Made by a program: the position numbers and the translations under genes
The notes under the pieces: generated by a model
The model's input: the letters and a program-made list of their open reading frames with translations, nothing else
The model's database searches: none
What the model was told of the DNA's origin: nothing
Part shown: piece after piece, positions 9,780 to 21,882 of the stretch
How positions within the stretch are numbered: the first letter of the stretch is position 1
Layout of the letters: each line of letters starts with the position of its first letter
Source: Hordeum vulgare subsp. vulgare
Taxonomy: Eukaryota > Streptophyta > Magnoliopsida > Poales > Poaceae
DNA: 64,000 nt
NCBI RefSeq assembly: GCF_904849725.1
Contig: NC_058519.1
Span: forward strand, 360,065,974-360,129,973
Direction: 5' to 3'

Positions 9780-12700
9780 GACTGCCTGTAGGTAGCCCCC
9801 TTTCCAACTTCATGGCCGAAGTTGAGTCTAGTGTTTGAATTTTTTTACTAACACTGATGTTGTGGCTTATGGGCCCACATCTCAATTGGGTGGTATTAGT
9901 ATCTTTTACTCCTTTCCTATACTCTGGGCTCTACTCTCTCTTCTATTTCGGGTTAAAGATTTTACTAACTCTAACATTAGGTTCGCGTAAATATTTCCTC
10001 CCGGGGAGTCTCGTATTTCAGACGATGGCTTGATCCATCAGAAGACTCTGAAGTTACTCTCTGATGTTATCTCGAGAACTAGTGCCCATCGCTCTTGCGA
10101 TTTCCCTTCCTCCGTCAACCCCTATGGACGACGACGTACAAATGTCGTCCATACTTTCTTTTCCAATTGCTCTTGTTTTACAAGATGCAACGAATTATCT
10201 TATCGGGGATCCGTCATCAATTGTCATGGGTTTCGATAGCTCTCCGAATTACTATTCGGTCTTCCAAAATCCTCCGTAGCCAAATGTTCATGACCTTTTT
10301 CACATGCTTGCATTATGGTTAAATCCATATGTCTAGCAGCATTCATTAAAATACTTTGTGATTTTGCTGTGATCCTATTGATTCTACCTTTGTGTGAATG
10401 CACACAATCATCTGTTGTGACTCATAAATTATCTGCCGGCTCAGACGTCCTTCCAGACCGAGCTGGTTCTCGACAAATCAATTTTTGGTTGGTTGTCCAT
10501 CTAAGTCCATTCAACCTACTTGTATTTGATCGAAGCATCTGATTATGATACGCCAACCTGAAAATCATAATTCCTTTGGTAATTAAGTATCGATAATTTT
10601 CAGATGTTTTATTAACACGATGCATTGCATCCTATATCCCTCGGATTGTGTACCGATACTCACATCAGATCTTTGTGGACTGCCAGACTCATTCTGGGTT
10701 ATTATCCGACGACATCTTTTGCTTTCGAAAATTCTTGTGAATGCTTCCAGTGACACATGATGCCATTGGTAAATTGTGTCTTCTCCCTCTGATAAATTCT
10801 AGCGTATACTTTTGTTGGCCATGCCCTGTTGTCAAGCATGTGTTAATTACTCTTGGAGTGTATGGTATATGTTCCTAAGATGCCCCTATGGGTTGAACCT
10901 ATGCCTTACTAAATCAATATGATCCGAAGAGTTTTCACGAGTCTTTCTCTTCTGGTGTTTTGCCGAATGTTCTTTCAAAGCTACAACCTGATCAAAGGCG
11001 AGGAATAAATGGCAGGTGATGCATTGATGAAGTGGGAGTCGACCTTGAACTTTGTGTTCATGCCCATGGAAACGACGTTGATCCTATCATAGAAACTTCT
11101 CGTATCAATGATCAATTCATTCTGTAGTTTAAATCTGGGATCTGTGATCTTATCCTTTGCAATCATGGTTCCGACCATGTTGTCCTACCTTGATTTCATT
11201 CTCGGACGAGTTAAAGTACTTGTCTTCTTCAGATCAACACACCGGTCCAAACCTTAAAGTTGATCTACCTTCGAGTATTATTCCTTGTAGCTCGAGGATA
11301 TCGCGGAGCTATGGAACTTCTTGTGAGCTCCTCATCAACTATGATATTTTCGTTAATTCCAGTTGCCTCGTGTTTGAGTTGTTGGACACGCGAGTACATC
11401 GATAACTGAATCGAGTACGCATTGCGATTCAACAATTTTTAGTAATCTTCCTTGTTTACGAGTTTGTACTCGATCCTGTCATTCCAAGCTGTTAAGCTAC
11501 ATCATCATCGTCATCTTGGAGCTCGACCATGCTATCTATACCCTTCATCCCTGGAACACAATTCCAACTATGCGTTAAGCTTGCATCGAGCTTTCCACAT
11601 CATGTTGGTTTTCTTGAAAGGCAATCTCAATTCTAAGCGAGCAGTCTTATCTGTGTTTCCGGCAACCTCTTGCTTCATCATTCCCTTGCTTGATGTCGTC
11701 GCTAAACGATTACATCTTCATGAAATTTCTCGACAAATGTGTCGTGATCATCATCAGCATTCTGAGCTCTTGCACGGTATCAATCGAATGCATGTTGACA
11801 AATACCATCGTTTCCCCTCGATGATTGGATTATCATCGGCATCATTGTTTACCTTCCCTCCAACACAAACGTGTTCATGTTTTGTGTTGTCCCTTAAGTC
11901 CCTTGCTATTCAGCTTACGTTATTCCCTACCTTGGAGTATTACCATATTTATGTCAAGGATGTCGTGAGAATTGCACACGTCTTAAGAATTCTTGATATA
12001 GTAATACTTCTCGCCACCACCATTCATTTCTTGGTCCCGTATTGTTTCAGACCGGAATACCAATAAGTGAACTCTGATGTGTGATTCCAATACTTCTGGC
12101 AACCCCATTGCCTTGAGGTTAACAATTGATTGTTTCATTCTTAATGAGTGGGGTGTTGGCTCATCATTTTGGACATTGGTTGCACTACTCCGTCCGTATT
12201 TCCGAGTGCACCCTTCGACCAATGTTTAATTGTTGTTGGCCCCACGAGCATACGACATTATACCATTTGATTTGACAAATGCTATCTCCTTGATATTATA
12301 ATTTTGGAAATTCATCCCTGTCAAAACCTCGAGGGATTGTTGTTGAGCCCATCAGCCACATCGTCAACTTTCTCCTTGTTTGATAATGAAACTCTTGAAA
12401 ACATTATCTTCGTGCTTAGTTCACGAAGAATATGTTTGATAGCAGAAATGTTTTCCCAAAATTCACGTGCACTCTTGCCGCCGTGACTATGTGAAATTTT
12501 GTTTTTCTTCCACTAGGATCACCCCAAGACATTCACGCATGTGCGGAGTGTTATATGTCTTGATGATTTGCTATCTTCACTCCACATAATTTCTCTTAGC
12601 ACCACAAGCCACCGACTGATTTGATCAAGGGAAAATAAGTTCCTTCATAAGAGCTAATCGAGATTTGCACATGGAACCATGTTATCCTCGATGATGGTTT

Positions 12701-13817
12701 CCAAATGAGAACTCAGTTGCATTTTGACGTAAGAATTCTATGTGGGCACAAATGTCTTGACATTGTGTTCGTATGTCTTACAATCGAACTCATGATTCAA
12801 GAATTGCTTGTGTAGCTCATATCATGAGAATCTTGCATCTTCATCTTTTCTTCTCAGGCATCTAGAGTCTGAGGTGTCTCGACACCAATCAGATCCAAAT
12901 CTCGAGCAGATATGGTGGTTGGAACATTTTCCAATAATTATAACTTTGGTCCTATATAACCCGGTACTGTGATGTCTTGTTTGGCACACCAGGCCGCGGG
13001 ATCTATTGTTATATTATCCTCCTTGGTAAGATTAACCGTTCTTCCATGGGGAAATTGTATGATTTATTTTATAAGTTATTCCTGATGGATCCTTTGTGTA
13101 ACCAAATCCAACCATTATCTGATGACCATGTCGATGCTACCTCGAAGCACGGATGTGGTACTTCAAATTTCAACAGGAACATTGGAAGCGCAATGCTAAA
13201 TTGTTCCTGATCAATTATCCAAACCGTATGGTATGGGTAAACATCATGATTCTTCTTGTCTCTTTATCAAAATGGTTATGTACTGGATGACCTATCATGT
13301 ATACCATACCCTATGTTTTCCTCAGAAATGGTATACTTTAATACTTGTGTGTGTGTGAACACATTCTCATTCCCATCGGCCTTTTTGACCTTTCTTGTGG
13401 CATAACTTATCTAAGCAGTGTTAATTCCCTGTTTAGGTATAAACCTTGGTGTACAACTTTGTCGGTAAGACCGTGTTACTATTGTGGATAACATTCCAGT
13501 AGCCGCAAGTGGACGAGAACCTTGCCTATTGGCCCGCCTCGTTTCAACGAGCAGGAAAATGGTTCTATTCGTTCCCCGCCCTTGGTATCGACGTTGTTGC
13601 CAACATAACTAACAGGTTAACCCCTGACATGTATTGCTACCAAGACCGTATAATATGTCACCCCTCTGCCTACTCCCGGCCCACATGGTGGACCCATAAC
13701 CCAAAGTTCCACATGATTGAAACCTGACTCTCCTGTACATCTTTACTTCCAAGGTACCATTTACACTTGGCTTCGTATAAAATTCTAGAGCCACCATTCA
13801 ATGGACCAATCACTCTT
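9780..13817 (+). other. Element B internal region without recognisable coding domains
   Basis: About 4 kb where gag, protease, RT and RNase H would be expected. The longest open frame is 204 codons (11452-12066, +), with low-information composition and no catalytic motif. I looked for Y-x-D-D, D-S/T-G and a CCHC knuckle in the plus-strand frames and saw none. The text reads as unrelated AT/T-rich spacer, as in LARD internal domains. Confidence 0.65.
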
Positions 13818-14367
13818 TGGTCCGAATATTATACAACCTACTAAAGATCAAGTCCGCATTTTTCATGCGAATCTGAAGGCTGCTTAGTCTCGTCAGCAGA
13901 GTCAGTATGACGATCATCATCGGGATATGGTCTATCAACCTGGCGAAAATGCTTATCTTCACATCACACCAATGAGAGGTGCACATCGTTTCAGAATCAA
14001 GGGCAAGTTAGCTCCTCGCTATATTGGTCCTTCCACTGTACTCGAAAGGCGTGGAAAAGTGGCTTATCAATTGGAACTGTCGGCGAACCTTTCTCAGGTT
14101 CACGATGTCTTCCATGTGTCTCAGCTCCGCCGTTGCTTCAAGGATCCTACCCGAGGAGTGGACCATGATATGCTTGAGCTGCAACAAGACCTCTCTTATA
14201 AAGAGCATCTAATCTGTATCCTTGACCAGGCTGAACGTAAGACTCGTCGCAAAGTCACCAAGTTCTTTAAAGTGCAGTACTCAAATCGTTCTGAAGATGA
14301 AGCCACTTGGAAATGCGAGGATCATCTTCCGGATGAATACCTCGATCTCTTTCCTTCTACCTCTTAA
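13818..14367 (+). pseudogene. Element B pol C-terminus: integrase C-terminal (GPY/F-like) and chromodomain-like tail
   Basis: The frame from 13818 reads into a typical plant gypsy integrase C-terminus. A segment ending N-L-K-A-A is followed by a TAG stop (about 13885), then S-R-Q-Q-S-Q-Y, a GPY/F-like part (G-K-L-A-P-R-Y-I-G-P-S) and H-D-V-F-H-V-S-Q-L-R. The last 60 residues (K-V-Q-Y-S-N-R...E-A-T-W-K-C-E) match the chromodomain-type tail of Tekay/Del chromoviruses, which is thought to steer integration to chromatin marks. The TAG is the only disabling change seen in this stretch; the part from 13927 is open for 146 codons. The catalytic DDE core upstream is missing. Confidence 0.85.
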
Positions 14368-14387
14368 TTCTCGACGAGAATTCTTAT

Positions 14388-14401
14388 TAGTAGGGGAGAG
14401 T
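14388..14401 (+). other. Element B polypurine tract
   Basis: The purine-rich run AGTAGGGGAGAGTT ends at the first base of the 3' LTR. It occupies the position where plus-strand DNA synthesis is primed. Confidence 0.85.
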
Positions 14402-17400
14402 TGTGACATCCTCAACTTTTGCTACAGTAATGCATGTGATTAAGCTACAGTAAACCATGACGTGAAGTTGATACTTTTGCTAAACAAGGTTTGATCACCA
14501 TTGGATTCATATCTTGTTCCAAATTCCTTTTGAAATTCAGAACTCAAATAATAAGCGGTTTAAATAGTTTTGCAAACATGAAAACTAAAATCATAGATGG
14601 CTTACAACTATTCACCTAGTATTTATAAAATTTAAACCAACATTTATAAAGTACTTTAGTACCTCAAAACAATTATAACACAGGCCAAAACAATTAATTA
14701 AATGCCTTTTGAATTATGAAAATTCATAAACTTTTGAAATGGTCCCCAAACTTTTTTGTGCCATTGCCTAATATTGCTGTATGATTATGGGCGAGGTCAT
14801 TTATTTTTCATAAGTCAAATAGTGCTGAAATATTATAAACATAAATTAACTAAATTCTAACAATGGAGATTTTAAAAAAAAAAACCTCCCCTGGGCGTTA
14901 GCCCACTAGGCCTCTGGGCAGGCCCAGCATACACTCCCACTTATCCCCTTCCTCTCGTTCCAGTGCAGGGGGCAGGGGCGTGGCGGCCATCCACGGCGCC
15001 ATGGTCGTGGTGGCAGCCATCCACACACCCCGACACCCTAGAAGAGGCCCCCGACCCCCCTCCTCGGAACCCTAGCACCCCGGCTTCGACCCCCCTGTTC
15101 CACTTGACTCTGCCTCGCAGTGGAAAGGTCCCTGACGCGGGCGTCGCCGCGCCATCGATGTCCGCGCGCTCCGGCACCTCGTCGAGCTGCGTCCGGTCGT
15201 CCAGAAGCTCTGCGGGATCCCCTTCTCCTCTACTGCGCAAGATCGATGCGAGGGAGCGCCCACGACGCCTCCAGTACTGCCCCCCTCGCCAGGATCTGCC
15301 TTGGCCGTCGCCTCGTCGCGCTCGACTCCGGCAAGCCCCGGCCGCCCTGAGATCACCATCCACCTCCTCGTGGTGAGCCTCCTTCGATCCCCCACGTTTT
15401 CCTCTGCCTCCCCTCACCGTGTACGTCGTGCGTGGCCGCCGCCCGAGCTTGCTGCTGCTGTCCGCTGTTGTCGCGCCCACATCCGGCCGAGCCGTCCGCG
15501 CGCTCGCCTTCGCCCGGCCACGCCCCTGCTCTTGCTAGCTAGTGCTGCTGCTCACTGTTATTTTGCTGCTTGCTTGATTCCGCTAGCTACTGCTCTGCTT
15601 ACTGCTACTTCTGTCGCCGGCGCTGCTTGCTGCTGCTGCGGTTGCTGCATTGCTGCTTGCCACTGCTGCTCCCTGTAGGTACCGCTCGCTGCTGCTGCTC
15701 TATGCTCTGCTCTGTCGTTGTTTGCTGTTGCTGCTGCTTTGCTCGCGTGTTGCTGTTGCAAGCCACAGCTACTGCCGCCGCTCCATACTACTACTACTGG
15801 CTATGGCCATAGCCATGCCCGGTTGTGCATCTCGTGTGGTGTGCGTGCGGCTATAGGTGTGTGTGTGTGAGAGTGCATGGTTGGTAGTATAGGTTAGTGG
15901 GTTAGTTAGTAATAATTAATAGTTAGTTTAACTAGTAGCCTATGTCAAGTGGATCCTTGACTAAATTAATTTAATTAACTAGCTAGTTTAATTGCTGCCT
16001 AGGACATGTAGGCCACATCCTCCCCATTTGACTAGTCAAGTTGACTGGGTCAACTCGAATTAAAATAAATCCAAATTTTTTAGAAAATCATTAAAACTTT
16101 GAAAATTAATAGAAAATAATCCGTAACTCGGATGATAATATTTTATACATGAAAGTTGTTTAGAAAAATCTCACGAATCCGAATACGTTGTTCGTTTATC
16201 CATAACATACCTCTAGCATGATGAATATGGACATTTTGCGTTAGGATCATCTGCTCGGTAATAGTCAAAGGCCCGAGAAATATCGTGAGATATTTTTCCG
16301 CTTCGTCTGTAACGTTTAATACTGCGTTAGGTCACCCCTAGCATGACGTATTACCTTGTCATGCCTTGTGGTGTGTTTGCTATCTCTCTTATTTATTGTG
16401 TTTCCCCTTCGTTATTTCCTTTCCGGTAGACCCCGAGACCGATGATGATCCGGTGATCGATTACTTCCCGGTCGAGGATCCGTTTTGTCTGTAGAGCAAC
16501 CAGGCAAGAAAACCCCCCCTTGATCATTCCTATATCGCCTATGTCTTTCTTCCTACTGCTTGCATTAGTATTTTTGCTACTGTTGTAGTTAGCTCCTATA
16601 TCTGATGCATAGCCTATTTTTGATGAACTGCTACTTTCATTCCTATACCTTTAATCTGCTTAGTATAGGTGGAGCAGTCACCCCCTCTGACCCCGTAGTC
16701 CAGTTGCCCCGCTTGTTTTCAAATCTCGATCCCTGATCGACGAGCCAGACCAGACACATCACATACACCCCCCTTAGTTGTACGACACTACAGAGATACT
16801 ATCGAGTACCGAGGGTGACACCTCTCTAAGTACTCCTGATATCTCTGTAGTATAGCTAGTCGGTCGTGGTGATCGAGGGTGATTCCTCTTTCACCATTCC
16901 CGATGACGCCTCTGTCGTGCGACCCCTCAAGTGTGGGACCCTCGAGGGTGATTCCTCTAAGCCCACCTTGACGGATACATCGTTCGGAATCCAACGAGGG
17001 TGATACCTCGGATTCCCCCCCCGATGTTACAACCACACAGTTACACGACCATGTTACTCGGATCTTTGGTGATTAGTTGTAAGACGGGTGGTTTCCCGTG
17101 AGACTGTGTTGTTGGCCTAATTAAAATGTTTATGGATTTGGGTATTTGATCTGGGTTGGTCGGAGACCTTTTCGCACTAACCGGCTACGCGGGAAGAATT
17201 ATGGGTACTCGGCGTCGCGGTATCAACCGAAGCTTTTCAGATGTCAGCAATCGTAGTGGCGCGCGCCCGAGTGGTCCTGAGATGCATTGCGCTTGTGATT
17301 AAGGGATGCTAGGACTGACGTCGGCCGCCCTCGCATCGTGCAGGAGCGCGGAGGGGAATTGGGCCCATGAACCCTTTGCGCTTAGGATTTAGACCGGCGG

Positions 17401-18345
17401 GCTGACCTCTCTGATTAGTCTTAGGTGGGGCTGCGACGTGTCGATATTCCGAGGCCGGGCAGGACCCAGAAAAGCATGTCCGGCCAGAGTGTTATCGAGC
17501 GTGACGGGACATGTGGTGCACCCCTGCAGGGATGAAAATTAACTATTCGAATAGCCGTGTCCACGGTTACAGGACGACTTGGAGTTGTGCCCTGATCTTA
17601 TACAACTACAATTGTTACTTAACTGAAATTAGTTTGCCTCAGGATTGCTTCCTCGCAGGGAGTTGAGGGAGGATCTTTCGGCGTGACCTCACTTTAATAA
17701 TGCTGCAACAATATGAATATTAATGTTTTACACCTGTTCTACTCTCGTCTATTGCTGCAAGACCCTGAAGATGCTAGTCTTCGATAGGACTAGGCCTTCT
17801 CTCTCTATTCTCGCATTGCTGCAGTCAGTCCACATATAACCCCCTTCTTTGATACTAATGCATACTTAGAATAGATCTGATGTAAGACTTGCGAGTACTT
17901 TGGATGAGTACTCACCGCTGCTTTGCTCCCCCCTTGCCCCCTTGATCCGTTGCTGCGACCAGATGATGGAGCCCAAGAGTGGAGTTTCCTGCCAATGTCT
18001 TCCATCCCGTTGGTGTCTTCTTCATGGAGGCCGCTGGAGATAGGAGTAGTTTAGGAGGTTCCCAGGCAGGAGGCCTCACCTCGTTCGATCGTGTTTCTTT
18101 CATGCTAGACTTCTCTAAGGCACCCCATGTTTTATGTCTGTGCTCAGATATTGGTGCTTCCGCTGACTCGTGTGTTTATCGAGCTTCTGTATTCTAGCCC
18201 TCGAGGCCCCTGGTTTGTAATACGAAGCTTGTATTATTTTTATTTGTGTCTAGAGTTGTGTTGTGATATCTTCCCGTGAGTCCTTGGGTTTGATTGTATG
18301 CATTTGTGTGTATGATTAGCGTATGATTAAACCGAGGGCGTCACA
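14402..18345 (+). repeat. Element B 3' LTR (full-length form)
   Basis: 3944 bp, TG...CA. It retains the three segments missing from the 5' LTR and is the better reference for the family. A 615-bp stretch (16866-17480) contains repeats of a gaGGGTGAtTCCTCt-like phrase near 16810-17010. It has the same GC-rich and GCT-rich blocks as the other LTR (15540-15800). Confidence 0.92.
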
Positions 18346-18350
18346 GTTGC
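18346..18350. repeat. Target-site duplication of element B, right copy (gttgc)
   Basis: Identical to 6641-6645. Element A sequence resumes immediately after it. Confidence 0.95.
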
Positions 18351-19740
18351 GGTCGGGATCGCGCGATGGTTAACACCTACCAACCCTTCCCCTAGGAGTA
18401 TGCGTTTATCACTTTGTTTCGATTACTAATAAAAACTTTCGCAACAAGTATGTGAGTTCTTCATGACTAATGTGAGCCCATGGTATAGATGCACTTTCAC
18501 CTTCCACCATTGCTAGGCTCTCTAGTGTCGCGCAATTTTCGCCGGTACACAAACCCACCATATGCCTTCCTCAAAACAGCCACCATACCTACGCACTATG
18601 GCATTTTCATAGCCATTCCGAGATATATTGCCATGCAACTCCCACCGTTCCGTCTCATGACTTGTGTCGTCACTCTCATATTGCCATTGCTTGATCGTAA
18701 GATAGCTAGCGAGATGTTTCAACGTCATACGCCAAGCTAGATCGTTGCACATCCCGGTACACTGCCGGAGGCATTTCCTATAGAGTCATCATGGTTCTGA
18801 GCTTTGAGCTGTGAGTAAATAAAAGTGTGATGATCATCATTATTTAGAGCATTGTCCCATGTGAGGAAATAAAAAAAAGAGGCCATAGAGCCCAAATAAA
18901 AAAAAGAGAAAAAAAGATGCCCAAGAGCCCAAATAAAAAAAAGAGAGAAAAGGAGAGAAGGGACAATGCTACTATCTTTTTCCACACTTGTGCTTCATAA
19001 TAGCACCATGTTCTTCATGATTGAGAGCCTCTCCTTTTGTCACTACCATATACTAGTGGGAATCTTTATTATATAACTTGGCTTGTATATACCAATGATG
19101 GGTTTCCTCAAAATTGCCCTAGGTCTTCGTGAGCAAGCAAGTTGGATGCACACCCACTAGTTCTCCTTTTGAGCTTTCACATACTTATAGCTCTAGTGCA
19201 TCCTTTGTATGGCAATCCCTACTCATTCACATTGATATATATTAATGGGCATCTCTAAAGCCCTTTGATACGCCGAGTCAATGTGACCATCTCCTCCCTT
19301 TTTGTCTGACAACCACCACCACACTCTATTCCACCTATAGTGCTATATCCAGGGCTCACGCTCATGTATTGCATGATAGTTATAAAAAGTTAGAGAAAGT
19401 AAGAGTGTGAAAACAATTACTTGGCCAATACCGGGGTTGTGCACGATTTAAATTAGTTTTGTGAGGATGATGGAGCATAGCCAGACTATATGATTTTGTA
19501 GGGATAACCTCCTTTGGCCTTATTATTTCGAAAGTTCATGATTACCTTGCTAGTTTGCTTGAAGTATTATTGTTTTCATGTCAATAACAAACTATTTTTT
19601 TGAATCTTACGGATCTGAACATTCGTGTCACACGAAAGAAGTTACAAAGGACAACTATGCTAGGTAGCATTCCACATGAAAAATTCAGTCTTTATCACTT
19701 CCCTACTTGAGGACGAGCAGGAGTTAAGCTTGGGGATGCT
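18351..19740 (+). other. Element A non-coding internal region, right half
   Basis: No supported gene. It aligns inverted with element C (33274 down to 31888), including the A-rich stretch at 18868-18960 in which a gaggccatagagcccaaat-like phrase recurs. It ends with the polypurine tract at 19724-19740. Confidence 0.7.
19724..19740 (+). other. Element A polypurine tract
   Basis: TTAAGCTTGGGGATGCT directly abuts the 3' LTR. The same TAAGCTTGGGGATGC core occurs inside the ORF (4839-4854) and at 6059-6073. Confidence 0.75.
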
Positions 19741-21285
19741 TGATACGTCTCCAACGTATCTATAAATTTTGATGGTTTCATGCTATTATCTTGTCAAACT
19801 TTGGATGTTTTGTATGCCTTTTATATCTTTTTTGGGACTAACTTATTAACTCAGTGCCAAGTGCCAGTTCGTGTTTTTCCGTGTTTTTGACCCTTTTGAG
19901 AGGAGGATTTTCAACGGAGTCCAAACGGAACGAAACTTCCTAAATGATTTTTTCCAAAACAGAAGACGATCGGGGGACTTGAGAACCAAGGCAGGGGGCC
20001 ACCAGGGACCCCACAAGCCCCCTAGCCGCGACCAGGGGGGCCCGCGCCTCCCAGGCTTGTGGGACCCTGGGCCACCTCTGCCCTAGGTCTTTCGACTATA
20101 TATTCCCAAGAATTGCTGAAAAAAATCAAGAAATCATCTAAAGTACTTTTCCGCCGCCACAAGCTTCTGTCTCCGCAAGATCCCATCTGGGGCACATTCT
20201 GGTGCCCTGTCGCAGGGGGGATTCGGATACATAGGGCTTCTTCATCAACACCATGACCTCTCCGATGATGCGTGAGTAGTTCACCATAGACCTACGGGTC
20301 CATAGCTAGTAGTTAGATGGCTTCTTCTCTCTCTTGGATCTTCAATACAAAGTTCTCCATGATCTTCATGGAGATCTATCCAATGTAATCTTCTTTTGCG
20401 GTGTGTTTGTCGAGATCAGATGAATTGTGGATTTATGATCAGATTATCTATGAATCTTATTTGAGTTTCTTCTGATCTCTTATATGCATGATTTATTATC
20501 CTTGTAATTCTCTTCAAGTTGTGGGTTTTGTTTGGCCAACTTGATCTATGATCCTTGCAATGGGAGAAGTGCTTGGTTTTGGGTTCATACCATGCGGTGA
20601 CCTCACGCAGTGACAGAAGGGGTAGCGAGGCACGCATCGTGTTGTTGCCATCAAGGGTAAAAAGATGGGGTTTTCATCATTGGTTTGAGTTTATCCCTCT
20701 ACATCATGTCATCTTGCTTAAGGCGTTACTCTATTCGTCATGAACTCAATACACTAGATGCATGCTAGATAGCGGTCGATGTGTAGAGTAATAGTAGTAG
20801 ATGCAGAAAGTATCAGTCTACTTGTCTCAGACGTGATGCCTATATGTATGATCATTGCCTTAGATATCGTCATGACTTTGCGTGGTTCTATCAATTGCTC
20901 GACAGTAATTTGTTCACCCATCATAATATTTGCTATTTTGAGGGAAGCCTCTAGTGAACACTATGGCCCCCAGGTCAACTTCACACCATATTTTCTGCCT
21001 TACTCTTTTACTTCATTGCACTTTCCGCCTTCAGATCTCACTTTGCAACCAATCTTGAAGGGATAGAGAACCCCTTTATAGCGTTGGGTGCAAGCTCGTT
21101 TGTGTTTGCGCAGGTACTCTGGACTTGACGAGATTCTCCTACTGGATTGATACCTTGGTTCTCAAACTGATGGAAATACTTACTGCTCCTGTGCTGCATC
21201 ACCCTTTCCTCTTCAAGGGAAAAACCAAAGCAAGCAAGTCTTCGTCAACGTGTCAATTTCTGACGCTGTTGTTTGAGAAGTAGCA
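19741..21285 (+). repeat. Element A 3' LTR
   Basis: 1545 bp, TGATACGTCTCC...GTAGCA. The U3 hairpin arms are at 20011-20019 and 20054-20062, with a TATA-like TATATATT at 20097-20104. In the first 500 bp it is closer to the LTR of element C than to its own partner at 2829. It ends abruptly against a truncated LTR of element F at 21286. Confidence 0.88.
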
Positions 21286-21882
21286 ATCCCCATCAAAACT
21301 AAATCGATTACATGATAGATCTCATCCAACCCATCACCGTCCAGCAAGCCTACGATGAGATTACTCACGAACGGTGAGAGCATCACGAAATTGGCAATGA
21401 AGGAAGGTTGGTGATTACGACGGCGACGATCTCCCCTCTTCGGAGCTCGGAACGGACTCAAGATCTTCCCTCGAGAGGAAGAATGGGTGGTGGCGGCGCC
21501 TCCGTATCGTAAAACGCGATGAACTCTTCTCCCTGATTTTTTTCCAAGCGAGAGAGAATATATAGAGCTGGAATTGGAGGCAGTGGAGCCCCGAGGGGCT
21601 CATAAGCCTGCCAGGCGCGGCCAGGGGTGCCTCCTGGGCTTGTGGGCTCCTCGCTCCGTCCCTCTAGGTAGTTCTTGCGCTAGTATTTTTTATATATTCC
21701 ACAAAAAATCCTCGTAAATTTCCAGGTTATTCCGAGAACTTTTATCTCTGCGCAAAAACAACACCATGGCAATTTTGCTGAAAACATCATCAGTCCGGGT
21801 TAGTTCCATTCAAATCATGCAAATTATAGTCCAAAACAAGGACAAAAGAGTTTGGAGAAGTAGATACGATGGAGATGTATCA
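21286..21882 (-). repeat. Element F partial 3' LTR
   Basis: 597 bp equivalent to 29809-30388 of the other F LTR plus the missing edge. It starts (minus strand) TGATACATCTCCATCG at 21882. The U3 hairpin is present but its left arm is mutated (CATAAGCC at 21601-21608 against GGCTTGTGGG at 21638-21647). Confidence 0.88.

Larger units (their letters stand above)
6646..18345 (+). mobile_element. Element B: long-LTR gypsy (chromovirus-like), LARD-like, inserted in A
   Basis: An 11.7-kb element with LTRs at 6646-9763 and 14402-18345, both TGTGACATCC...TCACA. It has a tRNA-iMet primer site at 9767, a purine tract before 14402 and 5-bp target duplicates gttgc. LTRs of 3.1-3.9 kb around a 4.6-kb mostly non-coding inside resemble the LARD class of Triticeae elements. 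Only the end of pol (integrase C-terminus and a chromodomain-like tail, 13818-14367) can be recognised, which points to a Tekay/Del-like chromovirus origin. It must use another element's enzymes to move. LTR substitutions look like a few per cent by eye. Confidence 0.92.
2829..21285 (+). mobile_element. Element A: non-autonomous gypsy-like LTR retrotransposon, split by element B
   Basis: The LTRs are 2829-4371 and 19741-21285. Both start with TGATACGTCTCCAA and end with GAAGTAGCA. A degenerate tRNA-Asp-type primer site lies at 4382 and a purine-rich tract directly before 19741. Removing B (6646-18345 plus one target copy) leaves about 6.75 kb. The inside has one 252-codon ORF and no gag, protease, RT or integrase that I recognise. 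The flanks do not match (cttgc at 2824-2828, atccc at 21286-21290), and the two LTRs differ heavily in their first 500 bp, so A is probably a recombinant of two elements of one family. Family name not assigned. Confidence 0.8.

Noticed and set aside
11452..12066. 204-codon open frame in the B interior as gag or RT
   Set aside because: No catalytic or structural motif; composition resembles the surrounding non-coding sequence.
14008..14208. Frames opposite the integrase tail of B
   Set aside because: Shadows of the chromodomain-like coding sequence.
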